Origin: Thalassovita mangrovi
Lineage (GTDB): Bacteria; Pseudomonadota; Alphaproteobacteria; Rhodobacterales; Rhodobacteraceae
Assembly (NCBI RefSeq): GCF_009857745.1
Contig: NZ_WWEN01000002.1
Span: 868,001-932,000, forward strand
Reading direction: 5' to 3'
Length of the DNA: 64,000 bases
The notes beneath the pieces are model-generated. The model searched no databases. It worked only from the letters and a program-made list of their open reading frames with translations, and had not been told where the DNA came from. Positions within the stretch are counted from its first letter, which is position 1; each line of letters begins with the position of its first letter. The translations under genes were made by a program, and so were the position numbers. Shown here piece after piece: positions 25,651-34,657 of the stretch.

Positions 25651-25857
25651 ATGACCGAAGTTTCGACATTTAATTACCGACAGTTCGCCGAGGATGAATC
25701 CGGGGCGGTGACGGTCGACTGGGTCGTCCTGACCGGGGCGATAGTGGGGCTCGCCTTCGCAGCGACCATCCCCGTTTTTTCAAGCACCGAAGCCGCGTCA
25801 AATGCCGCCAGCCTCTCACTGCAAGACGCCATCGTCTCAGCTGGCGAAGTCAATTGA
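25651..25857 (+). CDS. Flp/Tad-type pilin-like protein, paralogue 4
   Basis: 68 residues. The N-terminal leader is different (MTEVSTFNYRQFAEDESG, not basic), but the core GAVTVDWVVLTGAIVGLAFAA is retained. The tail STEAASNAASLSLQDAIVSA lacks the Gly-Ile-Asp of the others. The acidic leader and altered tail suggest a minor pilin or a decaying copy. It lies 119 bases before cpaB and may be cotranscribed with the assembly genes rather than with the major pilins. Confidence 0.75.
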   Translation: MTEVSTFNYRQFAEDESGAVTVDWVVLTGAIVGLAFAATIPVFSSTEAASNAASLSLQDAIVSAGEVN

Positions 25858-25976
25858 TTTCCCGCATCCTGACGCGCCTGCTCCATCATTTCGCCCCATT
25901 TTACGCCTAGCTTGACCGGAAGCTGAGACGCGGCGGACACGAACGGTTTCCGCCGCAAGATGAGAAAGGATATGCC

Positions 25977-26843
25977 ATGCGCGCTATTTTCGGATTGGTC
26001 CTCGTTCTGGGCCTGGGCCTTGCCGGCTTCGCCGTCTATATGGCCAATGACTATATCTCGGGCTTCGAGGCGGAACTGGCGCGCGCCAAGAGCGCCCAGA
26101 GCAGCAACGTGAAACTGGTCGAAGTGGCCGTCGCCAACCGCGCGCTGGCCTATGGCGAAACCCTGACCCCCAAGGATGCGCGATTGGTGAAATTCCCTGC
26201 CAACGCCCTGCCCGAAGGGGTGTTTTCCACCGCCGCCGACCTGTTCCCCGATGCCAACAATCCCGACAAGCGCCGCGTCGTGCTGCGCCCGATCGAAAAG
26301 AACGAAGCGATCATGGCGGTGAAGATCACCAAGCCCGGCGAAGATGCCGGCCTGACCTCGCGGCTGGAACGCGGCATGCGCGCCTTCGCCATCAAGGTGG
26401 ACGTCGCCAGCGGCGTGTCGGGCTTCCTGCGCCCGGGCGACCGCGTCGATGTCTACTGGACCGGCGAAAGCATGAGCGGCCCGCTGTCCGAGCGGCGCGA
26501 CGTCACCAAGCTGATCGAAAACTCGATCGAGCTGATCGCGGTGGACCAGACCGCCAATAACGACGGCACCACCACCACCATCGCCCGCACCGTGACCGTG
26601 TCCGCCACCCCGGCGCAGGTGGCCGCCCTGGCCCAGGCGCAATCCACCGGCAGCCTGTCGCTGTCGCTGGTCGGGGCCGAAGACGACACCGTCGCCGGCG
26701 CCATCGAAATCGACCAGCGCAGCCTGCTGGGCATCGAGGAAGAAGCGCCGGTCGAAACGGTCGAGGCGAAAAAGCAGGTCTGCACCATCCGCACCCGCCG
26801 TGGCGCCGATGTGGTGGAAATCCCGATCCCCTGCACCAACTAA
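25977..26843 (+). CDS. cpaB: Flp pilus assembly protein CpaB (RcpC)
   Basis: 288 residues. One N-terminal membrane helix (AIFGLVLVLGLGLAGFAVYM) followed by a periplasmic part with a SAF domain (VEVAVANRALAYGETLTPKD, residues 44-63) and a second conserved region, AFAIKVDVASGVSGFLRPGDRVDVYW, typical of CpaB/RcpC. Two cysteines near the C-terminus (QVCTIRTR, IPCTN) could pair. CpaB is thought to modulate the secretin channel. ATG after AAAGGAT. Starts the assembly-gene series. Confidence 0.9.
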   Translation: MRAIFGLVLVLGLGLAGFAVYMANDYISGFEAELARAKSAQSSNVKLVEVAVANRALAYGETLTPKDARLVKFPANALPEGVFSTAADLFPDANNPDKRRVVLRPIEKNEAIMAVKITKPGEDAGLTSRLERGMRAFAIKVDVASGVSGFLRPGDRVDVYWTGESMSGPLSERRDVTKLIENSIELIAVDQTANNDGTTTTIARTVTVSATPAQVAALAQAQSTGSLSLSLVGAEDDTVAGAIEIDQRSLLGIEEEAPVETVEAKKQVCTIRTRRGADVVEIPIPCTN

Positions 26844-26865
26844 AGGTCATCACACCTCCCCAATA

Positions 26866-26889
26866 GGGCGGCCGGACCTCCAGCCGCCC
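26866..26889 (+). terminator. Weak hairpin after cpaB
   Basis: GGGCGGC and GCCGCCC pair around a ten-base loop, 22 bases past the cpaB stop, then GTTGCATTT. Could be a partial terminator or a processing point before cpaC. Confidence 0.4.
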
Positions 26890-27050
26890 GTTGCATTTCA
26901 GCCTCAGGCGGCGATGAAATGGGCACAAAACACATGAAAACCGGGGCCGAACCTATTGATTCTTGCAAAATTTGGAAAATTCGCGCAGTCTGCATGAAAG
27001 AAACGGGCACAAGACCCGCATTTTGAGGCGTGATCGAAAAGGCAGGTCAC

Positions 27051-28478
27051 ATGACAAACGGTAGAATTTTCAAGGCTGCGCTGGTCGGTCTGTCGCTGGC
27101 CATCTGCGGCGTAACTGCCCCGGACACGGTCCTGGCGCAGGAATTGCGCGTGGTCAAAAACGGCACCTCATCGCGCTTGAGCGTGCCGATGAACCGCGCC
27201 GTGGTGGTGGAAAGCGAAACGCCCTTCGCCGAGCTTTCGATCGCCAACCCGGCCATCGCGGATATCTCCTCGCTGTCGGACCGGTCGATCTACGTGCTCG
27301 GCAAGGCGCCCGGCACCACGACGCTGACGCTGCTGAATGCGCAGGGCCAGCTGATCACCAATGTCGACGTGGTGGTCGCCGCCGATGTGGCGGAATTCAA
27401 GGAACGGCTGCGCCAGATCCTGCCCGGCGAAAAGATCGAGGTCCGCACCGCCAATGACGGCATCGTCCTGTCCGGCACGGTGTCTTCGGCGATGAAGCTG
27501 CAGCGCGCGCTGGACCTGGCCGAACGCTACGCGCCGGAACGGGTGTCCAACCTGATGACCGTGGGCGGCGTCCAGCAGGTGCTGCTGAAGGTGCGCTTCG
27601 CCGAAATGGAACGCAACGTGTCCAAATCGCTCAGCTCGTCCTTGTCGTTTAACGGCAATAGCGGCGGGACGACCCTGAACGGCGGCACCAACACCACCAA
27701 CACCTCGGGCGGCGTGACCACCGCGCTTGGCGGCTCCATCCCGGGAGTCAACGAAAACAACGGCGCCATGCTGTTCGGCTTCGGCGTCGGATCGGTCGAA
27801 GTGGGCGTGCTGCTGGAAGCGCTGGAAAGCAAGGGCGTCGTCCGCACCCTGGCCGAACCGAACCTGACCGCCCTGTCCGGCCAGGAAGCGAAATTCCTCG
27901 CCGGTGGCGAATACCCGGTCCCGGTCAGCCAGGAAAACGGCATGATCTCGGTCGAATTCAAATCCTTCGGGGTCGAACTGAACTTCGTGCCGCGGGTGGT
28001 CGACGGCGACCTGATCAACCTGGAACTGCGCGCGGCGGTGTCGGCGATCGACCCGTCGAACGGCTACTCCACCGACGCCTTCACCATCGACGCCTTCCGC
28101 CGCCGCGAAACCTCGACCACGGTGGAAATGCGCGACGGCGAAAGCTTCGCCATCGCCGGGCTGCTGCAGGACGAATTCATCGACGTAAACGGCCAGGTGC
28201 CGTGGCTGGGCGACATCCCGGTGCTGGGCGCGCTGTTCCGCAGCGCCGAATACCAGCGGTCGCAATCCGAACTGGTGATCATCGTGTCGGCCCATCTGGT
28301 GACCCCGACCCGGGGCGAAGCGCTGGCGCTGCCGACCGACCGGATCATGCCGCCATCGGAAAAGGACCTGTTCCTGCATGGCCGCGTGGCACGCGACAAT
28401 TCGCGCAAGCTGAAAGGTGCGGCTGGCGAAGTCGCCAACCAGGATTTCAGCGGCTCTTACGGCTATGTGATGGAGTGA
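27051..28478 (+). CDS. cpaC: Tad/Flp pilus outer-membrane secretin CpaC (RcpA)
   Basis: 475 residues from the ATG after AAGGCAGG; a GTG at 27030 is less likely. Signal peptide cut near VLAQ. The N-terminal domain (LSVPMNRAVVVESETPFAEL, then DRSIYVLGKAPGTTTLTLL) is the pilus-assembly/secretin N-domain, and a BON-like region follows around 120-165. The secretin domain ends with the conserved VPWLGDIPVLGALFRSAEYQ and VIIVSAHLVTP. A Gly/Ser/Thr/Asn-rich insert lies at about residues 205-240. It forms the outer-membrane pore for the Flp pilus. Confidence 0.94.
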   Translation: MTNGRIFKAALVGLSLAICGVTAPDTVLAQELRVVKNGTSSRLSVPMNRAVVVESETPFAELSIANPAIADISSLSDRSIYVLGKAPGTTTLTLLNAQGQLITNVDVVVAADVAEFKERLRQILPGEKIEVRTANDGIVLSGTVSSAMKLQRALDLAERYAPERVSNLMTVGGVQQVLLKVRFAEMERNVSKSLSSSLSFNGNSGGTTLNGGTNTTNTSGGVTTALGGSIPGVNENNGAMLFGFGVGSVEVGVLLEALESKGVVRTLAEPNLTALSGQEAKFLAGGEYPVPVSQENGMISVEFKSFGVELNFVPRVVDGDLINLELRAAVSAIDPSNGYSTDAFTIDAFRRRETSTTVEMRDGESFAIAGLLQDEFIDVNGQVPWLGDIPVLGALFRSAEYQRSQSELVIIVSAHLVTPTRGEALALPTDRIMPPSEKDLFLHGRVARDNSRKLKGAAGEVANQDFSGSYGYVME

Positions 28479-28482
28479 CCCG

Positions 28483-29151
28483 ATGAAAGCCCCCCTGATC
28501 AAGATCGCGCTGTTCACCAGCGTCGCTTTCATCGCCGGGTGCGACGGCAATAACAGCTATTCCAGCTTCACCTACGAAGCCGGGGCGCTGGTCGGAGGCG
28601 GCGATTTCGGCAATTCCACCATGAACAACACGATGATCCAGACCGGCGAAAAGACCTATGTCGCCAGCCTGGCCAATCGTTTCGCCCAGGAAGTGCCCAC
28701 CACGATCCATTTCGAGTTCAACTCGACCCGGATCGACGCCGAGGCCGCCGCGGTGCTGCGCCGCCAGGCCGATTGGATCCGCCAGTTCCCCGAAGTCCGC
28801 TTCCGGGTCTACGGCCATACCGACGCGGTCGGCAGCGACAGCTATAACTACCGCCTGGGCAAACGCCGCGCCGATGCCGTGGTCAGCTTCCTGTCGCGGC
28901 ACGGCATCAGCCGTTCGCGGCTCGAAGCGGTCGTGTCCGAAGGCGAAACCCAGCCGCTGGTGCCAACGGAAAGCCGCGAACGCCGCAACCGCCGCACCGT
29001 CACCGAAGTGACCGGTTTCGTGCGCCGCCATCCCACCGTGATGGACGGTAAATACGCCCAGATCGTGTATCGCGATTATGTCCAGAGCGCCGTTGTCGCC
29101 ACCACGCTGACCGGGATCGAAGGCAGCGTGACCATGGGCAACAGCCAATAG
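28483..29151 (+). CDS. OmpA-family lipoprotein in the CpaD position
   Basis: 222 residues. Lipoprotein signal peptide with lipobox IAGC near residue 20. The C-terminal OmpA-like peptidoglycan-binding domain is clear: IHFEFNSTRIDAEAAAVLRR, RFRVYGHTDAVGSDSYNYRL, GKRRADAVVSFLSRHGISRS, and ERRNRRTVTEV (conserved Asp and Arg of the DAP-binding site). It starts four bases after cpaC, with the ribosome site inside the cpaC end. In many Tad loci this slot holds CpaD; here an OmpA lipoprotein may anchor the secretin to the wall. Inference from position and domain. Confidence 0.88.
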   Translation: MKAPLIKIALFTSVAFIAGCDGNNSYSSFTYEAGALVGGGDFGNSTMNNTMIQTGEKTYVASLANRFAQEVPTTIHFEFNSTRIDAEAAAVLRRQADWIRQFPEVRFRVYGHTDAVGSDSYNYRLGKRRADAVVSFLSRHGISRSRLEAVVSEGETQPLVPTESRERRNRRTVTEVTGFVRRHPTVMDGKYAQIVYRDYVQSAVVATTLTGIEGSVTMGNSQ

Positions 29152-29155
29152 AACA

Positions 29156-29176
29156 ATCCGCGCCATGGGCGCGGAT
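29156..29176 (+). terminator. Hairpin between the OmpA lipoprotein gene and cpaE
   Basis: ATCCGCGCC pairs perfectly with GGCGCGGAT around a three-base loop, starting five bases past the stop. There is no T-tract, so it may stabilise the upstream message or cause only partial termination. cpaE starts 190 bases further on. Confidence 0.5.
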
Positions 29177-29365
29177 CGTCCAGAAATACCGCACAATTTC
29201 GAAACTTTGGCCCTAATCTCGCCCAGATTGCCCGCGATCTTGTTCCGAGACGGAGTAGTGCGTTCGGCGTTTGCCGGACGTGGCGCTTACGGGCCGAAGG
29301 AACGGGGCAGTTAAGAAACCCCGCCTCACAGTGCCCTCGGCGCCGCAGCTGAAGGACAAGAGGCA

Positions 29366-30637
29366 ATGACGAGTAGCGACAATTCTAATGCGGATGCCAG
29401 CCCGATTCTGGCCTGCACGATTAGTCGGGATGTTCAGAACTTCGACCTGCTGATCGAAGACATGGAAGCGATCATGGGCGAAGCCTGGGGCGACCTGGGG
29501 TTCAACGATGCGCTTGCCTTTTTCCAGCAGCCCGGGTCGGACACGCTGGAATTCATCGCCATCGCGATCGACCGCGAAGACGAAGGCAACCTGATCCTGC
29601 TGGGTGACATCATTTCCGCCGCCAAGGGGCTGGGCATCAAGGTGATCCTGATCGCCGAGGAAGTCACCCCCGCCGCGCTGCACCAGTTGCTGCGCCAGGG
29701 CGCCGACGAATTCGTCCCCTACCCGCTGCCGGAAAACGAATTGCAGGCCGCCGTCGAACGGTTGCGCGCGCCCGAACCGGCGCCCGAACCGGCCGAAGAG
29801 GCCGAGGAAGCCGAAAAACCCGCCGCCGCCCCCGAACAGCCGGTGAAATCGGCCCATAACCGCGAAGGTGTGGTTCTGGCCGTGCACGGGCTGGCAGGCG
29901 GCACCGGCGCTACCACCCTGGCGGTGAACCTGGGCTGGGAACTGATCGCCGCGGCCGGCAAGAAACAGACGCCGCCGCGGGTCTGCATCATCGATCTGGA
30001 CCTGCAATACGGATCGGTTTCGACCTATCTCGACCTGGCCCGCCGCGACGCGGTGTACGAATTGCTGTCGGATACCGAAATGATGGATGACGACAGCTTC
30101 ACCCAGGCACTGATGTCCTATGAGGACAAGCTGTTCGTGCTGACCGCGCCGAAGGAAATGCTGCCGCTCGATCTGGTCGGCCCGGAGGACATCCAGCGCA
30201 TCATCGACGTCGCCCGGCATCACTTCGATTACGTCATCATCGACATGCCCAAGACCCTGGTGCAGTGGTCCGAAACCGTTTTGCAGGCCGCGCATGTCTA
30301 TTTCGCCACGCTGGAACTGGACATGCGTTCGGCGCAGAACGCGCTGCGGATGAAACGCGCGCTGCAGGCCGAAGACCTGCCGTTCGAAAAGCTGCGCTTC
30401 GTGCTGAACCGGGCGCCGAAATTCACCGATCTGAGCGGCAAATCGCGGGTCAAGCGGCTGGCCGACAGCCTCGATATCTCGATCGAACTGCAGCTGCCCG
30501 ATGGCGGCAAATACGTCACGCAGGCGGGCGATCACGGCGAACCGCTGGAAAAAAGCGCGGCGAAGAACCCGCTGCGCAAGGAAATCGCGAAACTGGCCGC
30601 CTCGCTGCATGAGCTTGGCCAATCGGACACCGAATAA
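29366..30637 (+). CDS. cpaE: Pilus assembly ATPase-like protein CpaE (TadZ)
   Basis: 423 residues. An N-terminal receiver-like domain (about 15-135) is followed by an acidic Pro/Glu linker (135-160) and a MinD/ParA-type ATPase domain. The deviant Walker A loop at 175-184 reads GLAGGTGATT and lacks the usual lysines, as is common in CpaE/TadZ. The Walker A' DLDLQYGSVSTYLDL and the VIIDMPK switch are present. TadZ localises the Tad machine, often at a pole. ATG after AGGACAAGAGGCA. Confidence 0.9.
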   Translation: MTSSDNSNADASPILACTISRDVQNFDLLIEDMEAIMGEAWGDLGFNDALAFFQQPGSDTLEFIAIAIDREDEGNLILLGDIISAAKGLGIKVILIAEEVTPAALHQLLRQGADEFVPYPLPENELQAAVERLRAPEPAPEPAEEAEEAEKPAAAPEQPVKSAHNREGVVLAVHGLAGGTGATTLAVNLGWELIAAAGKKQTPPRVCIIDLDLQYGSVSTYLDLARRDAVYELLSDTEMMDDDSFTQALMSYEDKLFVLTAPKEMLPLDLVGPEDIQRIIDVARHHFDYVIIDMPKTLVQWSETVLQAAHVYFATLELDMRSAQNALRMKRALQAEDLPFEKLRFVLNRAPKFTDLSGKSRVKRLADSLDISIELQLPDGGKYVTQAGDHGEPLEKSAAKNPLRKEIAKLAASLHELGQSDTE

Positions 30638-30659
30638 GCGCGGCTAAGGGGGACACAGG

Positions 30660-32114
30660 ATGTTTTCACGCTACAAGAAGAAAGACCACAGCGCGGCGGG
30701 CGCCACGGCCACCGCGAAAGTCGTCCAGATGCCCCAGGCCGCGGAAAAATCTGCCGCGCCGGCCAGGAAGACCGTGAGCATCCGCAAACCGGTGCAGAAG
30801 GCGCCCGCCCAGGCGCAGCCGATGGACAAGGAACGCAAGCGCAAGGAACGGCTGTCGGAAATCAAGCTCGAGCTGCACCGCGCGCTGCTGGACAACCTCA
30901 ACCTCGGGGCGCTGGAAACCGCGACCGAGGCCGAGCTGCGGGCGGAAATCAGTTCCATTTCCAGCGAATTCCTGGAAGAAAAAGGCATCGTTCTGAACCG
31001 CGAAGACCGCACGCAGGTGTTCCAGGAACTCTATGACGAAGTCACCGGGCTGGGCCCGCTGGAAACCCTGCTGAAGGACGAAACGATCAGCGATATCCTG
31101 GTCAACGGACCCAAGCGGATCTTCGTCGAACGCTTCGGCAAGCTGGAACTCAGCGACGTCACCTTCAAGGACGAAAAGCACCTGTTGCGGATCATCGACA
31201 AGATCGTGTCCGCCGTGGGCCGCCGGGTGGATGAATCGAACCCTTACGTCGACGCCCGTCTTGCCGACGGGTCGCGTTTCAACGCGATGGTGCCGCCGAT
31301 CGCGGTGGACGGGTCGCTGGTGTCGATCCGGAAATTCAAGAAGGACAAGCTGGGCATCGACGACCTGGTCGGTTTCGGCGCCTTTTCCGAAGAAATGGCC
31401 GCCTATCTGCAGGCCGCCGTCGCCACCCGGCTGAACATCATCGTGTCGGGCGGGACCGGGTCGGGTAAGACCACCACGCTGAACGCGCTGTCGAGCTTCA
31501 TCGACAATTCCGAACGTATCCTGACGATCGAGGATACCGCCGAATTGCAGCTGCAGCAGATCCATATCGGCCGGATGGAAAGCCGCCCGCCCAATGTCGA
31601 GGGCAAGGGCGAAGTGTCCGCCCGCGACTGTCTGAAAAACGCGCTGCGGATGCGGCCGGATCGGATCATCGTCGGCGAAACCCGCGGCGAGGAAGTGATC
31701 GACATGCTGCAGGCGATGAACACCGGCCACGACGGGTCGATGACCACGATCCACGCCAACAACCCGCGCGACGGGCTGTCGCGGCTGGAAAACATGATCG
31801 CCATGGCCGGGGTGGAAATGCCGCTGAAGGCGGTGCGCAGCCAGATTTCCTCGGCGGTGAACCTGATCGTGCAGGTGTCGCGCCTGCAGGACGGGTCGCG
31901 CCGGATGACCTCGATCACCGAAATCACCGGCATGGAGGGCGACGTGATTTCCATGCAGGAAGTGTTCCGCTTCCAGCGCGTCGGCCTGACCCCGGAAAAC
32001 AAGATCATCGGCCATTTCACCGCGACGGGCGTGCGCAGCCACTTCTCGGAACGGTTCCGTCTGTGGGGCTATGACCTGCCGGCCGAAATCTTCGAACCCG
32101 TCTCTGCGGAGTAA
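30660..32114 (+). CDS. cpaF: Tad pilus assembly ATPase CpaF (TadA)
   Basis: 484 residues. A basic, Ala-rich N-terminus is followed by the secretion ATPase core: Walker A GGTGSGKTTT at 264-273, aspartate-box region ILTIEDTAELQLQQIHIGRMESRP, Walker B-like RPDRIIVGETRGEEVIDML, and the His-box NTGHDGSMTTIHANNPRD. It is a hexameric type II/IV secretion ATPase powering pilus extension (and possibly retraction) in Tad systems. It starts 22 bases after cpaE, after AGGGGGACACAGG. Confidence 0.96.
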   Translation: MFSRYKKKDHSAAGATATAKVVQMPQAAEKSAAPARKTVSIRKPVQKAPAQAQPMDKERKRKERLSEIKLELHRALLDNLNLGALETATEAELRAEISSISSEFLEEKGIVLNREDRTQVFQELYDEVTGLGPLETLLKDETISDILVNGPKRIFVERFGKLELSDVTFKDEKHLLRIIDKIVSAVGRRVDESNPYVDARLADGSRFNAMVPPIAVDGSLVSIRKFKKDKLGIDDLVGFGAFSEEMAAYLQAAVATRLNIIVSGGTGSGKTTTLNALSSFIDNSERILTIEDTAELQLQQIHIGRMESRPPNVEGKGEVSARDCLKNALRMRPDRIIVGETRGEEVIDMLQAMNTGHDGSMTTIHANNPRDGLSRLENMIAMAGVEMPLKAVRSQISSAVNLIVQVSRLQDGSRRMTSITEITGMEGDVISMQEVFRFQRVGLTPENKIIGHFTATGVRSHFSERFRLWGYDLPAEIFEPVSAE

Positions 32115-32119
32115 GCCTC

Positions 32120-33088
32120 ATGACCATCCCCATTCAACCGCTTATCTACGGGCTGATCTTCGTCGGCGTCCTGGTCATCGTCGAAGGGCTCTACCTGACC
32201 GTCTTCGGCCGCTCGATCAGCCTCAACAGCCGGGTCAACCGCCGGCTCGACATGCTGGAAAAGGGCAGCGACCGCAGCGAGGTGATGGAAAAGCTGCGCA
32301 AGGAAATGAGCCAGCACATGCAATGGCGCGGGATTCCGGTCTATTCGCTGCTGGCCGCCAAGGCGCAGAAAGCGGCCATCGCCTTTTCGCCGGCGCAGCT
32401 GCTGATGATCATGGCCGCGCTGTCGGGCATGGCCTTCGTCGGGCTGACCGTCGGCACCCAGACCGGGGTGCTGATCCGTATTGGCGTGTCCATCGCGATG
32501 GGCGTCGGCGGCGTCTTCATGTGGGTGTCGAGCAAGGCCAAGAAACGAACGAGCATGATCGAGGAACAGCTGCCCGACGCGATCGAACTGATGGTACGAT
32601 CTCTGCGCGTCGGCCACCCGTTCAGTTCCGCCATCCAGATCGTGGCACGCGAAGTGGCCGACCCACTGGCCACCGAATTCGGCATGATCGCGGACGAAGC
32701 CCAATATGGCCGCGATGTCGGCGAGGCGCTCAAGGACATGGCCGAGCGGCTTGACATGCAGGATTTGCGCTTCCTCGCCGTGGCGGTGACCATCCAGCAG
32801 CAATCGGGCGGCAACCTGGCCGAGATCCTGGCCGGCCTGTCCAAGGTGATCCGCTCCCGTTTCCGCCTGTTCCGCCGGGTCAAGGCGATCACCGCCGAGG
32901 CGCAATGGTCGGGCAAGTTCCTGTCGGGTTTCCCGCTGCTGGCGCTGGTCGGCATCAACCTGCTGGACCCGCATTATTACGATGAAGTGCTGGATCACCC
33001 CTATTTCATCCCCGCCTGCGTCGCGGTCGGCGTGTTCCTCGTGGCGAACATGATCGTCATGCGGATGCTGGTGAACATCAAGGTCTGA
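32120..33088 (+). CDS. tadB: Tad inner-membrane platform protein TadB
   Basis: 322 residues, with an N-terminal helix and a pair of central helices (about 94-136), a T2SS F domain (DAIELMVRSLRVGHPFSSAI, then LRFLAVAVTIQQQSGGNLAEIL), and C-terminal helices. With TadC it forms the platform that CpaF acts on. Five bases after the cpaF stop, so translationally coupled. Confidence 0.94.
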   Translation: MTIPIQPLIYGLIFVGVLVIVEGLYLTVFGRSISLNSRVNRRLDMLEKGSDRSEVMEKLRKEMSQHMQWRGIPVYSLLAAKAQKAAIAFSPAQLLMIMAALSGMAFVGLTVGTQTGVLIRIGVSIAMGVGGVFMWVSSKAKKRTSMIEEQLPDAIELMVRSLRVGHPFSSAIQIVAREVADPLATEFGMIADEAQYGRDVGEALKDMAERLDMQDLRFLAVAVTIQQQSGGNLAEILAGLSKVIRSRFRLFRRVKAITAEAQWSGKFLSGFPLLALVGINLLDPHYYDEVLDHPYFIPACVAVGVFLVANMIVMRMLVNIKV

Positions 33089-33099
33089 GGAGAACCATC

Positions 33100-34056
33100 A
33101 TGGACATCGTCAACATGTTCTTCGGGGACAAGGCCAGCGACGCCGGTCCGCTTCTGCTGGTGGCATTCCTGGGCATCGCCCTGATCGTGATCACCCTGCC
33201 CTTCCTGCTGAAGACGCGCCCGGACCCGCTGGACAAGCTGAAGGCAGACGCCCGCAACAGCCGGCCCGCACATGGGGAATCCCTGCGCACGGGGAAAAGC
33301 GCCCAGAAGCTGGAAAAATATTCCAGCTTCCTCGAACCGCAGGACGAAGAGGAATTTTCCAACGTCCGCCTCAAGCTGACCCAGGCCGGGTATCAGTCGA
33401 AAGAGGCGGTGATGATCTATCATTTCGCCCAGTTCGCGCTCGGCCTCGGGCTGCTGGCGGTGGGCGTGCTGTATTACCTGCTGTTCATCGCGGGCGATCA
33501 GGCCGACGTGCAACAGGCGATGATGTATATCCTCGGCCCGGGCATTGTCGGCTACATGGCGCCGAAATACTGGGTCACCCGTCGTCAGCAGGAACGCCAG
33601 GAGGCGATCACCGACGGCTTTCCCGACGCGCTGGACATGATGCTGGTCTGCGTCGAGGCGGGCCAGTCGATGGACCAGGCGATCATCCGGGTGTCGCGCG
33701 AAATCCGCGCCTCCTTCCCGGCGCTGGCCGACGAATTCGAAATCGTGTCGCAGCAGATCAAGGCCGGCAAGGACAAATCCACCGTGCTGTCCGACATGGC
33801 CGAACGCTGCGGCGTGCCGGACGTGTCGAGCTTCGTGACCGTGATGGTGCAATCGCAGAGCTTCGGCACCTCGATCGCCGAGGCGCTGCGCGTCTATGCC
33901 GGCGAAATGCGGGATAAACGCGTGATGCGCGCCGAAGAGAAGGCAAATAAGTTGCCTACCAAGATGACCCTTGCCACAATGATGCTGACCGTGCCGCCGC
34001 TGCTGATCATTCTGGTCGCGCCGTCGGTGATCGGGATCATGGCACTGGGGCAATGA
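33100..34056 (+). CDS. tadC: Tad inner-membrane platform protein TadC
   Basis: 318 residues. Similar architecture to TadB: an N-terminal helix (LLLVAFLGIALIVITLPFLL), two central helices, a T2SS F domain (DALDMMLVCVEAGQSMDQAI, then VTVMVQSQSFGTSIAEALRV), and a C-terminal helix MMLTVPPLLIILVAPSVIGI. Starts after GAGGAGAACC, 11 bases past tadB. Confidence 0.94.
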   Translation: MDIVNMFFGDKASDAGPLLLVAFLGIALIVITLPFLLKTRPDPLDKLKADARNSRPAHGESLRTGKSAQKLEKYSSFLEPQDEEEFSNVRLKLTQAGYQSKEAVMIYHFAQFALGLGLLAVGVLYYLLFIAGDQADVQQAMMYILGPGIVGYMAPKYWVTRRQQERQEAITDGFPDALDMMLVCVEAGQSMDQAIIRVSREIRASFPALADEFEIVSQQIKAGKDKSTVLSDMAERCGVPDVSSFVTVMVQSQSFGTSIAEALRVYAGEMRDKRVMRAEEKANKLPTKMTLATMMLTVPPLLIILVAPSVIGIMALGQ

Positions 34057-34066
34057 GCAGATCAAA

Positions 34067-34627
34067 ATGAAACATATTCGCGCCGGGCTTGGCCTGGTTG
34101 CACTGACCGCTCTGGCCGCCTGTTCTTCGGGCGGCCTTGGCGCATCCGATGACGTCTATGCGCCGGGCATCGCCCCGCGCGGACAGGCGGTTGACGGGCT
34201 GGTGGTGGCGCAGCGGCTGATGGATGCGGGGGAATACGAACTCGCGCTCGAAGCCTATTCCCGCGCCGCGCTGGAACATGGATTCACCGTCGACGTGCTG
34301 TCGGGCCTGGGCACCGCCAACCTCGGCCTGGGCCGGCTAGGGCAGTCCGAAAAGCTTTTGCGCCGGGCGATCGACACCGACGAAGCGCGCCCCGAAGTGT
34401 GGAACAACCTCGGCGTGGTGCTGATGGAGCGCGGCAAACTGCCCGAGGCGGTGCAGATTTTCAAAACCGCCTATGCGCTCGACAATGGCGAAAGTGACGC
34501 GATTCGCGATAATTTGCGCTTGGCACTCGCAAAATCCGAAAATCCGGATTATGATGAAGACTTAGAACAAGAATATAAATTGGTGCAGCGCGGCACGGGC
34601 AACTATGTCATCCGCCGGATACCATGA
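34067..34627 (+). CDS. tadD: TPR lipoprotein TadD-like
   Basis: 186 residues. Lipoprotein signal with lipobox LAAC near residue 19. Tetratricopeptide repeats follow: LMDAGEYELALEAYSRAALE, then LGRLGQSEKLLRRAIDTDEA and LMERGKLPEAVQIFKTAYAL. TadD proteins are TPR lipoproteins thought to act as pilotins or assembly scaffolds for the Tad secretin. The C-terminal stretch (from about residue 145) is more AT-rich in codon use (AATATAAATTG) than its neighbours. Confidence 0.88.
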   Translation: MKHIRAGLGLVALTALAACSSGGLGASDDVYAPGIAPRGQAVDGLVVAQRLMDAGEYELALEAYSRAALEHGFTVDVLSGLGTANLGLGRLGQSEKLLRRAIDTDEARPEVWNNLGVVLMERGKLPEAVQIFKTAYALDNGESDAIRDNLRLALAKSENPDYDEDLEQEYKLVQRGTGNYVIRRIP

Positions 34628-34657
34628 TTGGGCAAGAGCAGTACAAGGACGCAAACG

